A DNA stretch of 64,000 bases from contig CM033719.1 of assembly GCA_019671005.1 (NCBI GenBank), forward strand, positions 21,192,750 to 21,256,749. The letters are read 5' to 3'. How positions within the stretch are numbered: the stretch's first letter is position 1; the number at the start of each line of letters is the position of its first letter. Shown here piece by piece: positions 58,871 to 64,000 of this stretch. Under the pieces are notes generated by a model. The model was not told the origin of the DNA. It searched no databases and worked only from the letters and a program-made list of their open reading frames with translations. The position numbers and the translations under genes are program-made. The DNA comes from Hibiscus mutabilis (taxonomy: Eukaryota > Streptophyta > Magnoliopsida > Malvales > Malvaceae).

Positions 58871-59260
58871 ACACTTATGAAACAAAAATGACCGTATCAA
58901 TATTTTATTCTAATATAAATTTAATTTTATCCAGCAACTGCTTGACTTGTTCCAAAGATGTAACGTCATTTTAAAAAGAGCAATTGATGGTCCTTAGCAA
59001 TAATCAGCAAGTGTGGGATGATATTTTTGTTGAAAATTCCTCAGCTCCCATGCACTAAGATTTCAACCCCTTCAACGGTCAAATTAGTCATTAACAATTA
59101 ATTAAGTAGTTGATATACTTTTGTCAAGCATCAAGTTTAAGATTTAGATCAAGATAACCCTTTCTAGTACCTATGATGAAATTTAAAAAGAAGAAAAAAA
59201 TTGCTTAAAAATACTGCTCCAAAGCTTTATTTAAAAGCCCTTGCCCTAAAACCTAGATTA
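58871..59260. other. Upstream region of the ascorbate oxidase gene
   Basis: About 390 bp between the last MITE and the TATA box. No repeat or gene seen; it probably holds the proximal promoter. Confidence 0.45.
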
Positions 59261-59266
59261 GGGGTC

Positions 59267-59274
59267 TATAAATA
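59267..59274 (+). promoter_or_regulatory. TATA box of the ascorbate oxidase gene
   Basis: TATAAATA, about 115 bases before the start codon, giving a short 5' UTR if transcription starts near 59300. No other good TATA box lies nearer. Confidence 0.65.
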
Positions 59275-59380
59275 GATTGCCTAACAGCAGACCACCCATC
59301 CCTTCCATAGACCAAAAGCCAACCAAGCACTTCGTTCCATTCCAAACTCCCCGCTAAGTCTAACCATCCTGGTTTTACAC

Positions 59381-59404
59381 ATGTCCAGACATGCTGGGTT
59401 GTAA
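59381..59404 (+). CDS. Upstream ORF of eight codons overlapping the ascorbate oxidase start
   Basis: ATG at 59381 reads MSRHAGL then stop at 59402-59404, overlapping the main ATG at 59391 in another frame. If scanned it would compete with the first main ATG and favour the internal in-frame ATG at 59418. Whether it is on the mRNA depends on the true transcription start. Confidence 0.35.
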   Translation: MSRHAGL

Positions 59405-62400
59405 GTGCTGGGACTCCATGGATGTTGTTTTGTGTTGCATCATCGCCTTGTCTTTGGTCCATGTTTCATTGGGTGCAAAGGCCAGGCATTTCAAATGGGA
59501 AGTGGAGTACATGTACAGATCTCCAGACTGTCTGGAACATATCGTGATGGGTATCAATGGTCAGTTTCCAGGACCAACCATTAGAGCTAAAGCTGGAGAC
59601 ACCATTGTTGTTGAACTCACTAACAAGCTTCACACTGAAGGAGTTGTCATCCACTGGCATGGAATCAGACAGGTTTCTTTTTTGCTCGAATCTTCCCACT
59701 TGCTGAACTATTATCTTATACATATACCCATGTGGTTAAATGTTGTTTTTCATCAGCTGGGAACACCATGGGCGGATGGGACTGCTTCCATTTCACAATG
59801 TGCTATCAACCCAGGAGAGACTTTCAAATACAGGTTCAAAGTTGATAGGGTAATCTCTCTCTTTCTCTTTCCATGGGAGCTCTGCTTTTCAGCTGAGCTT
59901 CAACCACAACAATCTTTCAGGAATCAGATCTAAGTTAGAAACAGGCACACACGTTTTTCCAAGATATATTTATCTTATTGCTGAATAATTTAAACATAAA
60001 ATGATCAAATAATGTTTTATGATGCAGCCCGGAACATATTTTTATCATGGACATTATGGAATGCAAAGATCTGCCGGGTTATATGGGTCCCTCATCGTGG
60101 ACGTGGCAGACGGGGAGAAAGAACCCTTTCATTACGATGGTGAATTGAACTTATTGTTGAGTGATTGGTGGCACAAAGGTGTTCATGAACAAGAAGTTGG
60201 TCTTTCTTCTATTCCCTTCCGTTGGATCGGTGAACCACAGGTAATATTACATTTTCTAGATATGAAATTTTATCTTTATTTTGTTTATTTCAATGGGTTG
60301 GAAGTCCCCTTACTAAAATCAAGTTTGGTTGTCTATTTACTGCAAATTTTACCCTTATCCAACCGGTGTCGACCCCACTTGATTTGTTATGTTATAAGGT
60401 TTTTAAGGAGTTAGTGTACTATTTTTCATGAAAATATTAGAATTGACTTCACTTAATTTGTTTGGGTATGAGATCAACAATATTTATATTGTAGAGGTAT
60501 AAGAATCCTCGTACCAAATCTGCTCAGATCCTACTATATGATAATCCTGATTCTGCTACTATAGCTACCTTATAATAAGATTATAAACTCCATATGGGGG
60601 TGGGCACTCTCATTAGTCAATAAGATATTAAAAGTAGTAAAAAATATCAGTTGATGATGATATGAGTTCATATAGTAAGTAATAAAATAATTGTGCAGAC
60701 AACTGTAGCCGTTGGTTTCAATACATTTTACAGAAAAATCAAGGATCTATTTACAAATTGGTTTTCATTCTTAAATATATTTCTTTTCATATTTCTTTGA
60801 TATTTAACTATCATTTTATTCCGATTTATAGTCATATAATATTTATTATTCATTAATATTGTGAGTCAGTTTTTTTTTTTACTTAACCTTTTAGGACAAA
60901 CGAAGACCAAATGATACTTTATCAAAATGTATTTAAATATTAAACATCAAAGTTAAACATGTGCTTTATTTAAAGTTAAACTGTAAACAAATTCCAAAAT
61001 AAAAATTCGCCATGGTAATGATAGACATAGCTGTTGGTATTTCTTTATCATATTGCCATCTCATTCCAAATTGGGGTTAAAAAATAAAAAGGAAAAGCCC
61101 CACGAAACCAATGGTTTAGGTAAAATAATCCACACAATATTTACCAAAATGTAATAAATTTTTATTTTGAATTTAGTAAAAAAATATGTATTAAATATAA
61201 AAAAATAAGTTTTAAATCTCACATGTGTTGTTTTTGGGGTTTAGAGTCTGCTGATTAATGGAAGAGGGCAATACAATTGTTCAATGGCTGCAAGATTTAG
61301 TAACCCACCGGTTGGCCAATGCAAGTTCAGAGGGAATGAACAATGTGCACCCCAGATCCTGAAAGTCCAACCAAACAAAACCTACAGGCTCAGGATTGCC
61401 AGCACCACTGCTCTTGCTTCACTCAACTTGGCCATTGAGGTATTTCTTTTCTCATTATTCTAATTCCAAATTCATTAGTCGAATAGAAAAAAAAGCTTAT
61501 ATGACAAATAAATACTTAAATTATATATTTTTTCATCTAAATATTTATAATATTTTTTTTATCAAAATAAATACGAAAAGTATATTTTTTTATCAAAATT
61601 TTATGGTATAGAGGAGTGTAGACAGTGGGATCTGATATTGATGTGAAAAAAGAAAATAGCAAAACGCAAATTTGTCAAAATGGAAAAGAAAATGGAAAAG
61701 AAGATGAGGACTATACTATTTTAGTGTAATAAGAAATTATGAAGGTTTTGAAAGAGAGGGACATTGTCATGTTTAGTGGCATCAAACTAGGCCGGTGGGG
61801 ACCAATGCGCACTGATTCCGGAAAATAATATTCTGGCCAAATTGCCCTTCCTTTTTTATACACAAATTACCCCTTTTTTAAGGGATGTCACATTATAAAT
61901 TCATTACTTTCTAATTCAATATAAATAAATTGTTCACACAAGAATATTTATAAATTGTAAAAATATAGAAAATTTTCAAATTAATAACTAAATAGATTTA
62001 AAACAGAGTTAAGCAAAAAAAATACTTCAAGAGTATTTTATTGATGATTATTTGATGTATTGATGGTGTATAATTTTATAATAGATAATGAATTAAATGA
62101 TAATTCATCGTAAAAAAATAAATTTAAAATAATTTAGATTTCAAATTTATGATTAATTGTAGTCATTAACAATGCATACAATTATATTAGTATACCAAAT
62201 ATTAATCTTTTTGTCTCGCATAGCATTTTTTAATAAATATTAAATTTTTTAGAAAACGAATTTACAATAAATCAAATTATTTTTATTTTATTCTTTTGGG
62301 TACTGGCCCTCGAACCTTGACAAAGTTAGTGAAGAAGCAATTAACCTTTGAGGTGAAGACAAGGGAAAAAAACAGTAAATCAAATTAATATTTGAAATGA

Positions 62401-64000
62401 GTAGAAGTTGTATTTTCATTGTTGTTGACTTTAAAAGGTTTATATCACAAACAAATGTTTAAGGTATATTATTTTTTAAATTAAATATCTAAAATATCTT
62501 TTGGTCAAAATAAATATATAAAATATATTTTTTGATCAAAATAAATATTTAAAATATATATATTCTTTGTCAAAATAGGTACATTAATTAGAAAATACTT
62601 TAAAAACCCTATTTTGATAAAAAAAAATATAATTATCTATTTTGACAAAAAATATTTTAATTATTTATTTTGATAAACAAAATACTTTGCTTTAAAAGTG
62701 ATATAAGCTATTTTAGAGAGTACAAGTTACTAGTCAGAACGTGAATAATTTACACAGTCGAGGACAACCCTACTTTATAGCATTTTGCACGTTAGAAAAT
62801 GACAAAGCCTGCATCTGCCTACTCTGATCTACTTTTGTGACATAGCACTGTAATTGCATTGTTGAATCAGTGGTGAACCAATGCAGTTTCACGTTAGAAA
62901 ATTCTGCCTGTACGGTATGTTTTCCGGTTTCTCGAAAGTTATTCACGTATGATTTTCAAAATTTTAAATTTCTATTCAGTTTATATTTTTTTATTTTTTT
63001 TATTTTCTATTACTGATTTAAGTCGTATCCTTTAAATTTTTATAATTTTATACTTTTTAAATTTTAATATAATTATTAAATAGTTCGTACTCTTTGGCAT
63101 AAAATTTTATATACATTTGTAAAGGGTCACAAAATGGTGGTGGTGGAAGCCGACGGGAATCATGTTCAACCATTTGCTGTGAAGGATTTGGATATCTATT
63201 CCGGGGAAAGCTACTCAGTGTTGTTAAGAACAGACCAGAAGTCTTCCAGAAACTACTGGATTTCAATCGGTGTTCGAGGACGAGAACCCAAAACCCGTCA
63301 AGCCCTCACCATTTTGAACTATTCCCCCACCTCTGCATCAAAGATCCCCACGTCTCAGCCCCCGGTAACACCTCCATGGAACGATTACAACCACAGCAAG
63401 GCATTCACTAAAAGCATATACGCCCTCATGGGGTCACCTAAGCCACCCAAGACTTCTCACCGTCGGATAGTCCTACTCAACACTCAGAACCGAGTCAATG
63501 GATTCATCAAGTGGTCTATCAACAATGTTTCTTTGGTGTTGCCTTCCACTCCTTACTTGGGGTCTATTAAATTTGGTTTAAACAATGCTTTTGACCAGAA
63601 AAGCCCACCAGACAACTATGACAGCAGCTATGACATCATGAAACCTGCATTGAATCAGAACTCAACTCAAGGGAGTGGGATTTATACCATCACCTTAAAC
63701 ACCACGGTTGATGTGATTCTACAAAACGCCAATGCATTGGCCAAGGATTTGAGTGAGATACATCCATGGCATTTGCATGGGCATGATTTTTGGGTGTTGG
63801 GATATGGGGAAGGGAAGTTTAAAGAAGGGCATGAAAAGACATTTAACTTGAAAAATCCACCATTAAGGAACAGTGCCGTGATTTTCCCATATGGATGGAC
63901 TGCATTAAGGTTTGTTGCTGATAATCCAGGGGTGTGGGCATTCCATTGTCACATCGAACCTCATTTGCATATGGGGATGGGAGTTGTTTTTGCCGAAGGA
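59391..64000 (+). CDS. AO: L-ascorbate oxidase (apoplastic multicopper oxidase), 3' end outside window
   Basis: Five exons, all joining in phase 0 at GT-AG sites: 59391-59672, 59757-59849, 60028-60240, 61245-61439, 63125-64000+. That gives 553 codons; the family has about 575-580 residues, so only some 25 are missing. The N-terminus has a secretory signal (CCIIALSLVHVSLGA), either from ATG 59391 or the better-context ATG 59418. Copper ligands are all present: HWHG in exon 1, YHGHYG in exon 3, HPWHLHGHDFWVLG and HCHIEPHLHMGM in exon 5 (the Cys and Met serve the type 1 site, the HCH pair the trinuclear site). The enzyme oxidises ascorbate with reduction of oxygen to water in the cell wall. Ascorbate-oxidase rather than laccase is indicated by the HFKWEVEYMYRSPDC start and WADGTASISQCAINPGETF. 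No disruption seen. Introns 3 and 4 (1.0 and 1.7 kb) carry TE remnants. Confidence 0.95.
60365..60560. repeat. AGTGG-ended repeat, copy 2, in ascorbate oxidase intron 3
   Basis: GACCCCACTTGATTTGTTAT to TACTATATGATAATCCTGATTCTGC matches 58115-58320 with about 85-90% identity by eye. The 5' end of the repeat is not preserved. Confidence 0.7.
62450..62700. mobile_element. Foldback MITE remnant in ascorbate oxidase intron 4
   Basis: AAATATCTTTTGGTCAAAATAAATA units on the left and TATTTTGACAAAAAATATTT units on the right are inverted copies around 62590. Ends not defined. A similar half (TTTTTTCATCTAAATATTTA) occurs at 61525-61600. Confidence 0.55.

Overview
The window is plant nuclear DNA: GT-AG introns, plant LTR-retrotransposon families, foldback MITEs, and a five-exon L-ascorbate oxidase gene at the right end. 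The repeat families, and an ORF1 resembling the DUF7745 / coiled-coil proteins annotated in cotton retroelements, make Malvaceae (perhaps Gossypium) my best guess. That is inference from memory. Only one gene looks intact, ascorbate oxidase (59391 to the window edge). The rest is nested transposable elements and dead genes.

Left block (1-19.9 kb): an RNase H-like (RVT_3) coding relic is split by a Ty1/copia element (155-19689, minus strand, 5-bp duplication CAACA, tRNA-iMet primer site). Inside it lies a second, gag-pol-less Ty3/gypsy-type element (5970-17141, minus). This inner element carries a decayed ORF1, a minisatellite of about 40 copies of a 34-bp unit next to its polypurine tract, and a decayed intronless-looking piece of an ARGONAUTE gene of the AGO4/6/9 type (about 9433-9830). 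The captured Argonaute piece is the most surprising item in the window.

Middle block (20-33 kb): foldback elements are followed by a leucine-rich-repeat protein pseudogene (22539-29628) with frameshifts, a roughly 0.9-kb insertion in exon 1, a lost splice donor, and a gag-protease-only gypsy element (24122-27844) in intron 1. Next come a degenerate tRNA-Leu and a Pack-type foldback transposon (31535-32827) that carries the 5' end of a host gene encoding a ubiquitin-interacting motif.

Right-centre (36-54 kb): a plus-strand LTR element is interrupted by a hAT-like element (37521-39747, 8-bp duplication) built of CCGAAC-type repeats, itself interrupted by a MULE-type MITE (38143-38832, 9-bp duplication). 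A second copia element (45651-54078, duplication ATAAT) lacks most of its integrase and reverse transcriptase, and is split by a young non-autonomous gypsy-type element (46085-52057, duplication GATTG) that carries a 50-bp array grading into a 101-bp dimeric array.

Right end (54-64 kb): a solo LTR, two large MULE-type foldback elements with 9-bp duplications (the second containing two further layers), then the ascorbate oxidase gene with a TATA box, a short overlapping upstream ORF, and introns holding TE remnants.

All coordinates and alignments were made by eye. Family assignments rest on recognised motifs, not on searches.
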